Below, one piece after another: positions 7,641 to 15,512 of a stretch of DNA of 64,000 bases. The DNA is from Cyanobium sp. N.Huapi 1H5. GTDB lineage: Bacteria > Cyanobacteriota > Cyanobacteriia > PCC-6307 > Cyanobiaceae. Position 1 is the stretch's first letter, and every line of letters starts with the position of its first letter. The stretch is from contig NZ_JAGQBH010000007.1 of NCBI RefSeq assembly GCF_024345535.1, forward strand, positions 1-64,000, written 5' to 3'. The notes under the pieces are model-generated. The model was not told where the DNA came from. It saw only the letters and a program-made list of their open reading frames with translations, and did not search any database. Position numbers and translations under genes: made by a program.

Positions 7641-8975
7641 TCAGCGCTTGATCTTGAGGCTGTCGAGATAGGCCTGGGGGTTTTCGGGGTCGAAGACGAT
7701 TCCGTCGAAGAAGGTCTCCTTGCCGCGGGAGGAACCGGTGGGAATGTCCTTGGCGGGCAGCCCCAGTTCGGTGGCGGCCTGGCGCCAGATGTCTTCCCGG
7801 TTCACCTTGTCGACCAGGGCCTTGGCCTGCTCGATCGAAGTGAGCTTGCCGGGATGCATGTTCCAGCGGAGTGATTCCACCAGGAACCACAGACTCAGGC
7901 TCTTGTAGGGATAGGAGATCACCCCCCGATCACTCATCCAGTAGATCGGACCCAGCTTCGGATCGTTCACGGGTTTGCGATCGGCACCCAGCATGTACTC
8001 ACCCTTGAGGGCCGGCTCCAGCACCTCCACCGGGGTGTTGAAATAGGCGCGGGAACTGACCAGTTTGGCCACCTCGCTGCGGTTCTCTGGCTTGTCGGCC
8101 CACTGCTGGGCCTCGATCAGGCCCTTCACCAGAGCCACCGCCGCCTTGGGATTCTTTTCGACCCAGTCGGCGCGCACCGCCAGGAACTCCTCGGGGTGGG
8201 CCGGCCACATCTGGGCTGTGAGGGCGGCCAGATAGCCGATGTCGTCCTTGACGATGCGGAATGGCCAGGGATCACCGGTGCTGAACGCCTCCATGGTCCC
8301 GTTGCGCATGCCCTGGAGGGTTTCGGTGGAGGGTACGGTCAGCAGCTCGATGTCCTTGTCGGGATCGACACCCCCGGCCGCCAGCCAGTAGCGGATCCAG
8401 AGGTCCTGGTTGGCATTGGGGAAGGTGTAGGCGGCGCGGAACTTGCGGCCTTCCTTCTGCGGGAAGCGCTGGAAGACATCCACGGCCGGGGCCAGATCCA
8501 GCCCCAGGTTGTCGGCCTTGAGGCTGTTGGAGACCGCGATGCCGTTGGCCTGGCTGATCAGCTGGGCCAGCACCACCATGGGCACCTTCTTGCCGTCGGT
8601 GATGATGCCTTCGGTGATCAGGTGGGGCATCGGCAGCTGCCACTGGCCCCCATCGATGCCGCCGCCGGCGGAGCCGAGCACCACGTTGTCGCGGGCGGCG
8701 GGCCAGCTGGCCTGCTTGGCCAGTTCCACCTTGAGGCCGTGCTTGGCGAAGAAGCCCTTCTCCACCCCCACCACCAGGGGGGCGGCTTCGAGGATGGGGA
8801 TATAGCCCAGCTTGATCGTGGTGGTCTCGAGCTTGGCGGCGGCGGCGGCATCAGGCTTGGCGGCGGTGCCACTGGAGCCGCTGCGGTCGGGGGGATTGCC
8901 GAGGCATCCGGCCAGCAGCAGGGAGGTCCCGAAGGCGCCTCCGAAGAGGGTGATGAAGCGACGGCGACTGGTCAT
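7641..8975 (-). CDS. nrtA: Nitrate-binding lipoprotein NrtA (twin-arginine signal)
   Basis: A 444-aa substrate-binding protein. The N-terminus [13 protein letters not shown] followed by LLLAGC combines a twin-arginine motif with a lipobox, so export as a folded lipoprotein is likely, as is typical for cyanobacterial NrtA. The mature body ([35 protein letters not shown]) matches the NrtA/NrtC receptor family that binds nitrate and nitrite. It is the first gene of the nrt cluster; the 386 bp upstream contain a perfect NtcA site and a 77-bp element shared with the Crp-type regulator gene. Confidence 0.95.
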   Translation of the reverse strand: MTSRRRFITLFGGAFGTSLLLAGCLGNPPDRSGSSGTAAKPDAAAAAKLETTTIKLGYIPILEAAPLVVGVEKGFFAKHGLKVELAKQASWPAARDNVVLGSAGGGIDGGQWQLPMPHLITEGIITDGKKVPMVVLAQLISQANGIAVSNSLKADNLGLDLAPAVDVFQRFPQKEGRKFRAAYTFPNANQDLWIRYWLAAGGVDPDKDIELLTVPSTETLQGMRNGTMEAFSTGDPWPFRIVKDDIGYLAALTAQMWPAHPEEFLAVRADWVEKNPKAAVALVKGLIEAQQWADKPENRSEVAKLVSSRAYFNTPVEVLEPALKGEYMLGADRKPVNDPKLGPIYWMSDRGVISYPYKSLSLWFLVESLRWNMHPGKLTSIEQAKALVDKVNREDIWRQAATELGLPAKDIPTGSSRGKETFFDGIVFDPENPQAYLDSLKIKR

Positions 8976-9154
8976 GGCGTCCGGGTAGGAGCAGGGGGGA
9001 GAAAAGGGATGGCCAGTGAAAAAGAAGGGGGCTGCTCAGTGAACAGCTCCTTGAGGTATTGGAGTGGTCAGAACTATCTCGTGGGAGCCGAGACGATGAT
9101 GGATGGATATGAACCCAGATCGGAACGGTGAACAGTGGTTCGCGGTCCTGAATC

Positions 9155-9231
9155 TGGAGTCCGGCAACGTTAGTGGCTGATTCCTAATCCTGGGTGCCGA
9201 CTTGAAGCAGACTTGCCGAACTAGGCGATAA
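9155..9231 (-). promoter_or_regulatory. Element A: 77-bp leader/promoter element upstream of nrtA
   Basis: This segment aligns without gaps to 10612-10688, identical at 53 of 77 positions (69%). On the reverse strand both begin TTATCG and end CCGGACTCCA, and share GGCAA, GCACCCA and GTT-n-CCGGACTCC. As RNA, CCUAGUUC at positions 7-14 of the element can pair with GGAUUAGG at 42-49. Copy B forms a different but overlapping 7-bp helix, so the pairing may be conserved while the bases change. It lies about 180 bp before the nrtA start and downstream of the NtcA box. Nature unproven: structured leader or shared regulator site. The rest of the 8976-9361 gap shows nothing else clear. Confidence 0.5.
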
Positions 9232-9319
9232 TGGTGGCTTATCAATGCTTGGATTGACTGCCGGTTCGCCGGGAAAATGAACTGTCAAGTCAGTGGCAGC
9301 AGCCCATCGCTGCTCGCAG

Positions 9320-9333
9320 GTATTCAGAACTAC
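9320..9333 (-). promoter_or_regulatory. Perfect NtcA box (GTA-N8-TAC)
   Basis: The sequence GTATTCAGAACTAC matches the palindromic consensus of NtcA, the 2-oxoglutarate-responsive nitrogen regulator of cyanobacteria. It sits 345 bp upstream of the nrtA ATG and 29 bp beyond the stop of the PsiE-like gene. No textbook -10 (TAN3T) appears at the usual 22-bp spacing on the reverse strand. A TTGACA lies a little further downstream, near 9287. NtcA control of nrt operons is well established; use of this particular site is inferred. Confidence 0.55.
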
Positions 9334-9361
9334 CCACGGCTGCAGCGGCTCCGAGTACCGG

Positions 9362-9871
9362 CTATTCCTGCTGCTGGCGCATCCGCGCCGACACCTGGGC
9401 TTCCGGGTCGACGCCGGCAAACGTGGGCGGAAGCCAGACCCGCACCACCATCAGCAGGGCCATGGTCATCAGGAACAGGCAGACGGCCAGGATCTGCTGC
9501 CAGTCCGTCTCCAGCACGCCCCGCACGATCACTTCCCTCAGCACCGAGACGATGGCGATCTCCACGGCCACGCCGATCGACACCCGCTGCTCCTGCAGAT
9601 AAATGATCAGCAGGCGGAACAGCTCCACCAGGATCAGGATGAAGAGGATGTCGGCCGTGACCTCGTGAAACTCCGAGGTGGAGAACAGGGTCGAGAAGGT
9701 CCGCTTCAGCTGGAGCACCATCACGCCGAACAGGCCCAGGCAGAGGGAAATGGCGATCAGGTCCTGGACGGCCTCAAGGGACTGGACGATCTGGCTGCGG
9801 CGGAACTGCTGATGCCAGGGAATGGCGTCATGGGGTGCCGAAACCGGCGTTCCGGTGGGCGGGTGGTTCAT
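9362..9871 (-). CDS. psiE: PsiE-like integral membrane protein
   Basis: A 169-aa protein with four predicted membrane helices (ISLCLGLFGVMVLQL, ILFILILVELFRLLIIYL, VAVEIAIVSVLREVIV, ILAVCLFLMTMALLMVV). The VELFRLLIIYL... and VAVEIAIVSVLREVIV segments are characteristic of the phosphate-starvation-inducible PsiE family, whose biochemical role is unknown. Its start lies 44 nt inside the 3' end of the Crp-family gene, so the two are almost certainly co-transcribed. The symbol is by family resemblance only; a link to phosphate in this organism is not shown. Confidence 0.75.
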   Translation of the reverse strand: MNHPPTGTPVSAPHDAIPWHQQFRRSQIVQSLEAVQDLIAISLCLGLFGVMVLQLKRTFSTLFSTSEFHEVTADILFILILVELFRLLIIYLQEQRVSIGVAVEIAIVSVLREVIVRGVLETDWQQILAVCLFLMTMALLMVVRVWLPPTFAGVDPEAQVSARMRQQQE

Positions 9872-10496
9872 GGCTGAGGGTTTTCGGGAACGGGAAGGGG
9901 GCCACGGAAAGGGGGTCTGGGTTTTCGCTTGGGGACTGGGGGCAGGTGTCGCGAGGGACGAGCAGATCGGCCTCGCTGACCTTGATGACCTGGCCCTTGC
10001 TGCGGAACCGGGTCAGGGACTTGGTCACGGTGACCCTGGTCATGCCGCCGATCTCGGCGAGCTGGCGGTGGGTCAGGTTCATGTCTTCCAGCGAGAGGGT
10101 GGTGCCGCTGCTGCTGACCCGGCCGAAGCGGGCCCCGATCCAGTGCAGCAGGCGCAGCAGTCGGGAATCGGCCGGTCGGACGCGGTGGATCTGCAGCAAC
10201 TGGGTGGTCTGGGTGAACAGATCACGCATGAATTCCAGGGTCTCGCTTTCGCTCGGTTCCCACTCGACCACCACCACCCGGGTGAGGGAGATGAGCTCGT
10301 AGGGGGTCACCCCGCAACCGGTGGGGGTGATCAGTTCGCCGGGCCCCCAGATGCCGAGGGTGATGGATTCACCCTCCTCATTCCAGGTGTTGGCCCGGAT
10401 GTAGCCATCGTCGATGCGCCAGCTCAGGTCAGCCGGCAGATGATCATCGGCCCGAAGGGTCAGGCGCAGCGGTCGGGCGGGCATGGCGAGTGTCAT
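9828..10496 (-). CDS. Crp/Fnr-family transcriptional regulator
   Basis: A 222-aa protein. Residues 25-100 form a short cupin-like effector domain containing WRIDDGYIRANTWNEEGESITLGIWGPGE, broken here as WRIDDGYIRANTWNE and GESITLGIWGPGE. A central helix follows, then a Crp-type HTH (LTHRQLAEIGGMTRVTVTKS, about 140-165). It resembles the cyanobacterial NtcA/CysR-like side of the family. After the HTH an unusual proline-rich tail of about 45 residues runs into the psiE-like gene. Placement beside nrtA and the shared 77-bp upstream element suggest a role in nutrient control, possibly of nrt itself; that is inference. Confidence 0.8.
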   Translation of the reverse strand: MTLAMPARPLRLTLRADDHLPADLSWRIDDGYIRANTWNEEGESITLGIWGPGELITPTGCGVTPYELISLTRVVVVEWEPSESETLEFMRDLFTQTTQLLQIHRVRPADSRLLRLLHWIGARFGRVSSSGTTLSLEDMNLTHRQLAEIGGMTRVTVTKSLTRFRSKGQVIKVSEADLLVPRDTCPQSPSENPDPLSVAPFPFPKTLSHEPPAHRNAGFGTP

Positions 10497-10591
10497 GTCA
10501 CGGGGGATGGCATGGCGGATAGCTCCGGCGGGCGGCGATGGAGGCTGCGGAAGAGTGGAGATGGTGTTGTCTTTTTCTGAGGTGCCCGGAC

Positions 10592-10610
10592 CACCGGGGA
10601 GGACCCGGTG
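10592..10610. promoter_or_regulatory. Perfect 7-bp hairpin between element B and the Crp gene
   Basis: CACCGGG (10592-10598) and CCCGGTG (10604-10610) form a perfect stem with a 5-nt loop. It is adjacent to element B, within the presumed leader of the Crp-family gene. There is no T-run, so it is not a standard terminator. After element A a longer-range CCAGAT/ATCTGG pair (9115-9120 with 9152-9157) occupies the same relative place. Confidence 0.4.
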
Positions 10611-10611
10611 T

Positions 10612-10688
10612 TGGAGTCCGGGAACATTAATGACTGGATTCGGCTGGTGGGTGCTAGCTCAACGCAGGATTGCCAATCCAGCCGATAA
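10612..10688 (-). promoter_or_regulatory. Element B: 77-bp homologue of the nrtA upstream element
   Basis: It aligns gaplessly with 9155-9231 (53/77 identical). On the reverse strand CGGCUGG (element positions 5-11) pairs perfectly with CCAGCCG (42-48), and both copies keep UGC/GCA at positions 23-25 and 35-37, forming a possible inner hairpin. It lies about 115 bp upstream of the Crp-family start. It also ends only 6 bp before the divergent GTG at 10695, so on the plus strand it would fall in that gene's leader; the reverse orientation is preferred because it suits both copies. Confidence 0.5.
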
Positions 10689-10694
10689 GTCCCG

Positions 10695-11594
10695 GTGATC
10701 GGATTGCCCCCCTTCGCCTGTTGCACGCCGGCGGCGTTTTCTGGCCGACCGGTCAGCCTGGCCACCCGCCATGGCAAGGAGCGGGTGCTGGCCAGGCCCT
10801 TCCGCCATGGCCTCGACCTCAGCCTGGTCCTGGCCAGCGGCTTCGACACCGACCGGCTCGGCACCTTCAGCGGAGAACGGCCCCGTCCCGCCGACGCCCT
10901 CGAGACCTGCCGGCGCAAAGCGGAGGCCGGCATGGACGACACGGGCCTGGATCTGGGGCTGGCCAGCGAAGGCAGCTTCGGGTCCCACCCCGCCCTTCCC
11001 TGGCTGACGGTGGGCACCGAGTGGCTCACCTTCGTGGACCGCCGGGACGGTCTGCTGATCGCCGAGAGCCTGGTGGCGCCGCGCACCAACTTCGACCGCC
11101 GGCGGGTGTCACCGCAGGACGACATCCAGGACTGGCTCGATCGGGTGGGCTTTCCCTCCCATGCCCTGATCGCCCGTCCCCACGGCGGGGACGGCGACGG
11201 GGGCAGCGCCGTTCCCCCCCTGATCAAAGGACTGCGCACCCCTGCGGCGTTGGCCGAGGCCATGGGCCGCTGTGCCCGGGCCTCGAGCGATGGGTCGGTC
11301 TGGCTGGAGACCGACATGCGGGCCCACTGCAACCCGACCCGCCGGGCAGCGATCCGCTCGCTGGCGTTCCGGTTGGTCCGGCGCATCGCCAGTCCCTGTC
11401 CCGCCTGCGGTGCGCCGGGCTGGGGCCGTTGCGACGTGCGGGTCGGCCTGCCCTGCAGCTGGTGCAGCCACCCCACCGAGCGCCTTCTGGCCGAGGTGTG
11501 GGGCTGCGTCGCCTGCGCGCATCGGGAGGAGCGGCCCCGCCCGGATGGTCGGCTCACGGCCGATCCCGGGGATTGCCCACGCTGCAATCCCTGA
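10695..11594 (+). CDS. DUF6671 family protein with zinc-ribbon-like C-terminus
   Basis: A 299-aa soluble protein. The N-terminal half has ATRHGKERVLARPF, FDTDRLGTFSGE and LGLASEGSFGSHPALPW, which mark the DUF6671 family. The C-terminal part carries paired cysteines in SPCPACGAPGWG, GLPCSWCS, WGCVACAH and DCPRCNP, consistent with structural zinc sites. The start is GTG 10695 just after element B. A good intrinsic terminator follows at 11722-11761. Function unknown; the HGKE and D/E-rich motifs hint at an enzyme, but I would not name a reaction. Confidence 0.75.
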   Translation: MIGLPPFACCTPAAFSGRPVSLATRHGKERVLARPFRHGLDLSLVLASGFDTDRLGTFSGERPRPADALETCRRKAEAGMDDTGLDLGLASEGSFGSHPALPWLTVGTEWLTFVDRRDGLLIAESLVAPRTNFDRRRVSPQDDIQDWLDRVGFPSHALIARPHGGDGDGGSAVPPLIKGLRTPAALAEAMGRCARASSDGSVWLETDMRAHCNPTRRAAIRSLAFRLVRRIASPCPACGAPGWGRCDVRVGLPCSWCSHPTERLLAEVWGCVACAHREERPRPDGRLTADPGDCPRCNP

Positions 11595-11721
11595 GGGAGC
11601 TCTCCGGATCTGGTCATCCCGATCCGCCTGACCGATCGGTCGTGGCAGCGACCCGGCCAGGTGTCCGGTTGTCAGCGTCAACAGAATCAATTTTCTAGGG
11701 TTGCTTTCTCCTGGAATCCCG

Positions 11722-11761
11722 ATCCGGTGGGGCACCTGCAAGGGTTCCGCCGGATTTTTTT
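11722..11761 (+). terminator. Rho-independent terminator after the DUF6671 gene
   Basis: ATCCGGTG (11722-11729) pairs with CGCCGGAT (11748-11755), an 8-bp stem with one G-T wobble, and a run of seven T at 11755-11761 follows on the plus strand. It lies about 130 bp after the DUF6671 stop and touches the stop codon of the convergent DCC-family gene. Confidence 0.75.
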
Positions 11762-12221
11762 ATCGGCCGCTCCTGATGATGGGGTGGAGGTGCTGAGCCG
11801 GAGTCTGCGGTTCCACGGCAGCTGAAGAAGGGATCGCGCAGCGCCCGCGGCAGAGCACCTCCAGGGACGGCCGGCCGGTGATGGCCAGGCGCCAGCGGGC
11901 CCAGAGTCCGTAAAGGGCCTCCACCAGGGGCCGCAGCAGGGGCCAGCCGGTGGGGGCGTAGAGCCAGCCCAGACCCACCAGCCCGTAGGCCTGGCGGAAC
12001 ACCTCCACATCCCGGATCACCTCGCCGTCGCTGCGCAGGGCGTGCATGCGGCCCATGGCCTCGGCGTAGGTGATGCCGCCGTGGCGGGCCGGGTCGTAGG
12101 CGGGATCGTTCACGTCGACGAAGGCCAGCCGGCCCACCCCCTGGTCGCGGCGGCGCAGCGTATTCACCTCCCGCAGGCACAGGGGGCAGCCGCCATCGAA
12201 CAGCAGGGTGAGCTCGGCCAT
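11760..12221 (-). CDS. DCC-family (DUF393) thiol-disulfide oxidoreductase-like protein
   Basis: Starting from ATG 12221 (MAELTLLFDGGCPLCLREVN) the protein is 153 aa, and this start puts the family's hallmark CxxC right at the N-terminus. DUF393 members have a thioredoxin-like fold; the catalytic motif is usually D-x-x-CPLC, as here. The body contains FVDVNDPAYDP and the helical FRQAYGLVGLGWLYAPTGWP typical of the family. Cytoplasmic; substrate unknown. The frame is open further upstream but would overlap the divergent promoter of the acyltransferase gene. Confidence 0.8.
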   Translation of the reverse strand: MAELTLLFDGGCPLCLREVNTLRRRDQGVGRLAFVDVNDPAYDPARHGGITYAEAMGRMHALRSDGEVIRDVEVFRQAYGLVGLGWLYAPTGWPLLRPLVEALYGLWARWRLAITGRPSLEVLCRGRCAIPSSAAVEPQTPAQHLHPIIRSGR

Positions 12222-12315
12222 GGGGCTCCAGACGCCTGGTGAGCCTAGAAAGAGCAGCCACCGCCCCGGTGGCTCCCCTCCGGTGGCCAGACTCCAGCCC
12301 GCTCTCCTCTCCCCC

Positions 12316-13149
12316 ATGTCCGTCTGCCGCCAGGCCGCGCTGCGTCGCTGGCAACGCCGGGATCCGGCGTTGATCCGCCGGCTGATGCCGTTCTGGGGCT
12401 GGTTCTACGCGCATTATTTCCGCGTCGTCTCCGATGGCTGGGAGCACATCCCCGACGCCGACCCGCTGCTGTTCGTGGGCAGCCACAACGGCGGGCTGGC
12501 GGCCCCCGACATGCATATGGTCATGTACGACTGGTTCCGCCGCTTCGGCCTGGAGCGCCCGGTGCTGGGGCTGGCGCACCCGAAGGTCTGGCTGGGCTAT
12601 CCGCCGCTGGCGGATCTGGCCGCCCGCACCGGCGCCATCCCCTATCACCCCCGCCTGGCCCTGGCGGCCCTGGAGGAGGGAAACAGCCTGCTGGTGTACC
12701 CCGGTGGCGGGCAGGACACCTTCCGCCCCCACCGGGACCGGGGCCGCATTCACTTCGCTGGCCGCACCGGCTTCCTGCGCCTGGCGATCTGGCATGACCT
12801 GCCGATCGTCCCCGTGATCTCCTGGGGGGCCCACGACACCCTGGTGGTGATCGAGGACTTCTACCCCCAGTTCCGGGCGCTGCACGAGCGGGGGATGCCC
12901 TGGCTGTTCGGCATCGATCCCGAGGTGATGCCCCTCTACCTGGGCCTTCCCTGGGGCCTGGCCCTGGGGCCGCTGCTAAACCTGCCCCTGCCGGTGCGGA
13001 TCCACATACGGGTGTGCCCGCCGATCCGCCTGGAGCGCAGCGGCCACGCCGCCAGCCGCGACCGGGCCTATGTGCAGGCCTGCTACCAGCGGGTGACCGC
13101 CACCATGCAGCAGGCCCTGGATCAGCTGGCGCTTGAGGCTCAGCGGTAA
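12316..13149 (+). CDS. Lysophospholipid/glycerolipid acyltransferase family protein
   Basis: A 277-aa protein of the PlsC/DGAT-like superfamily. The acyltransferase block I appears as FVGSHNGGLAAPD (His and Asp). Block III appears as LLVYPGGGQDTFRP, and DLPIVPVISWGAHDTL corresponds to block IV. ATG 12316 is preferred over an upstream in-frame ATG (12208) because the extra residues are low-complexity and overlap the divergent gene's start. Likely membrane-associated and acting in phospholipid or neutral lipid synthesis. The last codons overlap the convergent next gene by 10 bp. Confidence 0.8.
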   Translation: MSVCRQAALRRWQRRDPALIRRLMPFWGWFYAHYFRVVSDGWEHIPDADPLLFVGSHNGGLAAPDMHMVMYDWFRRFGLERPVLGLAHPKVWLGYPPLADLAARTGAIPYHPRLALAALEEGNSLLVYPGGGQDTFRPHRDRGRIHFAGRTGFLRLAIWHDLPIVPVISWGAHDTLVVIEDFYPQFRALHERGMPWLFGIDPEVMPLYLGLPWGLALGPLLNLPLPVRIHIRVCPPIRLERSGHAASRDRAYVQACYQRVTATMQQALDQLALEAQR

Positions 13150-13757
13150 CGGGAGGGCGACACGTAGGACTGGGAGGGAATCGACTGCGGTCCGGTGCCG
13201 TTGCCGAGCCGCTGGGGCAGGCCGTCCCGCTGGCGTTGCAGTTCCGCCAGGGAACGGGTCTCCCCCATGGCCAGGCCGGTCAGCACCGCCAGCTCCTGCT
13301 TCAGCTGGTTGGCGGGCCTCGGATTCACAAAGCGGAAGTTGAGCGTCGTCTTATCGCCGCCGCTGTCGTAACCCACCACCGAGAAATAGAGGTCCGCCGT
13401 CTTGCCGGCCTTGGAGCCGGCGAGGGCCCCGCCCACCATGCCCCCCACCAGGCCGATCGGGCCGAGCAGCAGGCCACCGGCGATGGCCCCGGCGGTGCCG
13501 CCACCCACGGCTCCCACCGTGCCGTTGGTGCTGTCGTAGGTCTCCTGCCCGCCCGCGTACCAGCGGGCGATCCGGCCGATGGGGATGAAGCTCCTCCTGT
13601 CCCCGATGCCGTTGGCGTCGAGGTTGATGGTGCAGGGGTTGTTGCCGCAGAGGGCCTGATAGGTGGTGGCCGCCGCCGGGGCGGGAAGCAGCAGGGCCAG
13701 GAGCAGAGGAGAGGCCTGGCAGGCACGCCGTCGAAGCCGGGCTCGAGTGACGGTCAT
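13140..13757 (-). CDS. Exported hypothetical protein with glycine-zipper segment
   Basis: A 205-aa protein with a basic N-terminus and signal sequence (LLLALLLPAPAAATT). After the signal comes a CGNNPC pair of cysteines. A glycine-zipper stretch follows around residues 80-115 (GAVGGGTAGAIAGGLLLGPI and GGMVGGALAGSKAG), then a domain with LYFSVVGYDSGGDKTTLNFRF. Glycine zippers occur in small outer-membrane and membrane-inserting proteins. Cyanobacterial relatives are uncharacterised. Location is probably periplasm or outer membrane; function unknown. Confidence 0.65.
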   Translation of the reverse strand: MTVTRARLRRRACQASPLLLALLLPAPAAATTYQALCGNNPCTINLDANGIGDRRSFIPIGRIARWYAGGQETYDSTNGTVGAVGGGTAGAIAGGLLLGPIGLVGGMVGGALAGSKAGKTADLYFSVVGYDSGGDKTTLNFRFVNPRPANQLKQELAVLTGLAMGETRSLAELQRQRDGLPQRLGNGTGPQSIPSQSYVSPSRYR

Positions 13758-13910
13758 GGGTCGAGCGTGGAGGGCCCCGCCAGTCAACCGGCGCTCGCCA
13801 CTGACGCAATGGGACCGGCGCCACGGGGTGATGACCGGATGTGACCGGCGTGCCGGAGCCCCCGTGGCTCCGATGATGGTCATCGCTCTGCCGGTGTCCC
13901 CGGGGCCCCC

Positions 13911-14504
13911 ATGTCCCTGATCAACACGGCCGTCGGTCTGCTGGCGATCAGTTCGCCGATCGGTCTGCTGCCGGTGGTGGTGGAGGCCGGTGGGGGCAAC
14001 CCCGTGCGGATCCGCCGGATCAGTCGCCTGGCCGTGCTCACCTTTCTGTGTGCCCTGATCGCCGCCTGCTGGTGGGGCCAGGGCCTGCTCGACCTGTTCG
14101 GCATCACCCTGGAGGCCTTCCGGGTGGCCGGGGGGCTGATTCTGCTGCCGATCGGCCTGCGCCTGATCGATGGGCGGGAGGTGAGCCACGGTTCCCTGGA
14201 CGGCACCGAGGACAGTGCCGGCGTGGTGCCGATCGGCCTGCCGCTGCTGGCGGGCCCGGGGGCCATCTCCCTGGTGGTGGCCGATGCACCCGCCGACTGG
14301 CAGGGCAGGCTCGCCCTCAGCGGTGTGATCGGCCTGCTGGCGATCCTGATCTATCTGTTGCTGATCGCCTCGATGCCCCTGCGCCAGGCCCTGGGGGAAC
14401 TGCAGGAAAAGGTGATCAGCCGCCTGATGGGGCTGCTGCTGAGCGCCATTGCCGTCCAGATGCTCGTCAGTGGCCTCAGGGGGTGCTTTCCGGTGCTGGC
14501 CTGA
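13911..14504 (+). CDS. MarC family (UPF0056) integral membrane protein
   Basis: A 197-aa protein with about six membrane helices. Family motifs are visible: FLCALIAACWWG, GGLILLPIGLRLIDG, VVPIGLPLLAGPGAISLVV and KVISRLMGLLLSAIAVQMLV SG at the end. MarC proteins were once linked to multiple antibiotic resistance, but that was withdrawn and their transport role is unresolved. It stands alone between a divergent exported protein and a convergent hypothetical gene. Confidence 0.85.
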   Translation: MSLINTAVGLLAISSPIGLLPVVVEAGGGNPVRIRRISRLAVLTFLCALIAACWWGQGLLDLFGITLEAFRVAGGLILLPIGLRLIDGREVSHGSLDGTEDSAGVVPIGLPLLAGPGAISLVVADAPADWQGRLALSGVIGLLAILIYLLLIASMPLRQALGELQEKVISRLMGLLLSAIAVQMLVSGLRGCFPVLA

Positions 14505-14528
14505 GGGCCGAGCCACCCACCCGGCTGC

Positions 14529-15044
14529 TCAGAGGCAACCGAGCCGCGGTGGCGTCGGTGGCCCTTCGAACGGGTCGATGGCCAGCTCCCGATCCAGCAC
14601 GCTGAGGATGTCCTGGATCACGGCCGGGCGGGTGGCCACCCAGAGGAAGCCCTCCAGGGGAGCGGCCGCGACAGGGTCCCACAGGCAGAACTGGGGGTGC
14701 TGCCGGTACATGCGGGTGGCCAGGGGCACCAGGAAGCGGGTCTTGGGGAACTGGTCCTCCCCGTGATCGAAGGTGAGAACGATGGCGAATTCCAGTTCGC
14801 CCTTCGGGGTGTAGCGGTCGATCCGGGTCTCCCCGTCCGATCCGGGAAAGGGGGAGAGCCGGTACTCGACGTAGCGCCGATGGAAGGGATTCCTCTGTTC
14901 CTTCCAGGTCCTCGCCTCCACGCCCAGCTCCGCCGCCAGCTCGGTGAGCAGGAGATAGGAATGGGTGCGGAGGGTCTCGTGAAGCTCGTCGGTCCTGTTG
15001 CTCTGAAGCCGCCAGCGCTCTGCCAGCGCCTCGTAGCGGTTCAT
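14529..15044 (-). CDS. Hypothetical protein, about 171 aa
   Basis: ATG 15044 (MNRYEALAERWRLQSNR) is preferred over an upstream ATG at 15101 because the extra 19 residues are proline- and glycine-rich. The protein is soluble. It has an N-terminal helical hairpin followed by alternating strands (VEYRLSPFPG, LEFAIVLTFDHG, TRFLVPLATRMY) and an FLWVATRPAVIQDILSVLDR helix. Similar proteins occur in Synechococcus-type genomes, but I do not know a function. The gap 15045-15320 contains nothing else I can support. Confidence 0.6.
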   Translation of the reverse strand: MNRYEALAERWRLQSNRTDELHETLRTHSYLLLTELAAELGVEARTWKEQRNPFHRRYVEYRLSPFPGSDGETRIDRYTPKGELEFAIVLTFDHGEDQFPKTRFLVPLATRMYRQHPQFCLWDPVAAAPLEGFLWVATRPAVIQDILSVLDRELAIDPFEGPPTPPRLGCL

Positions 15045-15320
15045 CTGGGGCGGGTCCTGGGGGGCGGGTCCCGTGGGGCCAGTCACCGTTGCTCTCCTCA
15101 CTTTCTCAGTTTATCGGCGGTCGGTGAGAGGACCAGGGGGTGGTCGCGCCGCTCCGGGCGAGGCTCGAGGCCGGGGCCCACCACCCCCCGAAAGGCCTGT
15201 CTGCGGCAGTTTTCCTGGTGTTTCATCCCGATCGCGGCAGGGCTGCAGCAGCACCGCTGCGCTGACCATGGCCATGAGCGATAACTTGGTGTACTCTTAA
15301 AGGGCAGTGAAACGACGGCC

Positions 15321-15512
15321 ATGGATCCTGTGAGCCCGGTAGCCCAGCTGGCAGTCGCCGCGATCAGCGGCGCCGCCTTCCTGATTTCGATGGTCGTGAT
15401 CCCCTTCCCCGAGTCGAAGGCCGATTCCTCGGCGGGCATCACCCCGACCTCCCAGACGAGCGCCAGCATGCTTCGCACGCTTGAGTCCTTCACCCCTCCT
15501 CTGGTCAAGTAA
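15321..15512 (+). CDS. Small protein with N-terminal membrane segment (63 aa)
   Basis: ATG 15321 follows the AT-rich stretch 15276-15300 (TAACTTGGTGTACTCTTAAA), a plausible promoter in this GC-rich setting. The product has one hydrophobic segment (QLAVAAISGAAFLISMVVIP, residues about 9-28) and a Ser/Thr-rich tail. It may be a short membrane protein or a signal-bearing peptide. It overlaps the convergent small gene by 8 bp. No family recognised. Confidence 0.45.
   Translation: MDPVSPVAQLAVAAISGAAFLISMVVIPFPESKADSSAGITPTSQTSASMLRTLESFTPPLVK

Noticed and set aside
9184-9420. A 78-codon minus-strand frame upstream of nrtA
   Set aside because: It crosses the NtcA box, starts inside the PsiE-like gene and has an Arg/Ser/Pro-rich product with no domain.
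10580-10690. Possible tRNA around element B (GGATTGCCAATCC looks like an anticodon arm)
   Set aside because: No matching acceptor stem, D-arm or T-loop in either strand. The homologous copy A does not keep the arm.
13140-14516. A 458-codon open frame on the minus strand across the exported glycine-zipper protein and the MarC gene
   Set aside because: Only the part from 13757 downwards looks like a protein (signal peptide, glycine zipper). The rest is Gln/His/Arg-rich antisense to MarC.
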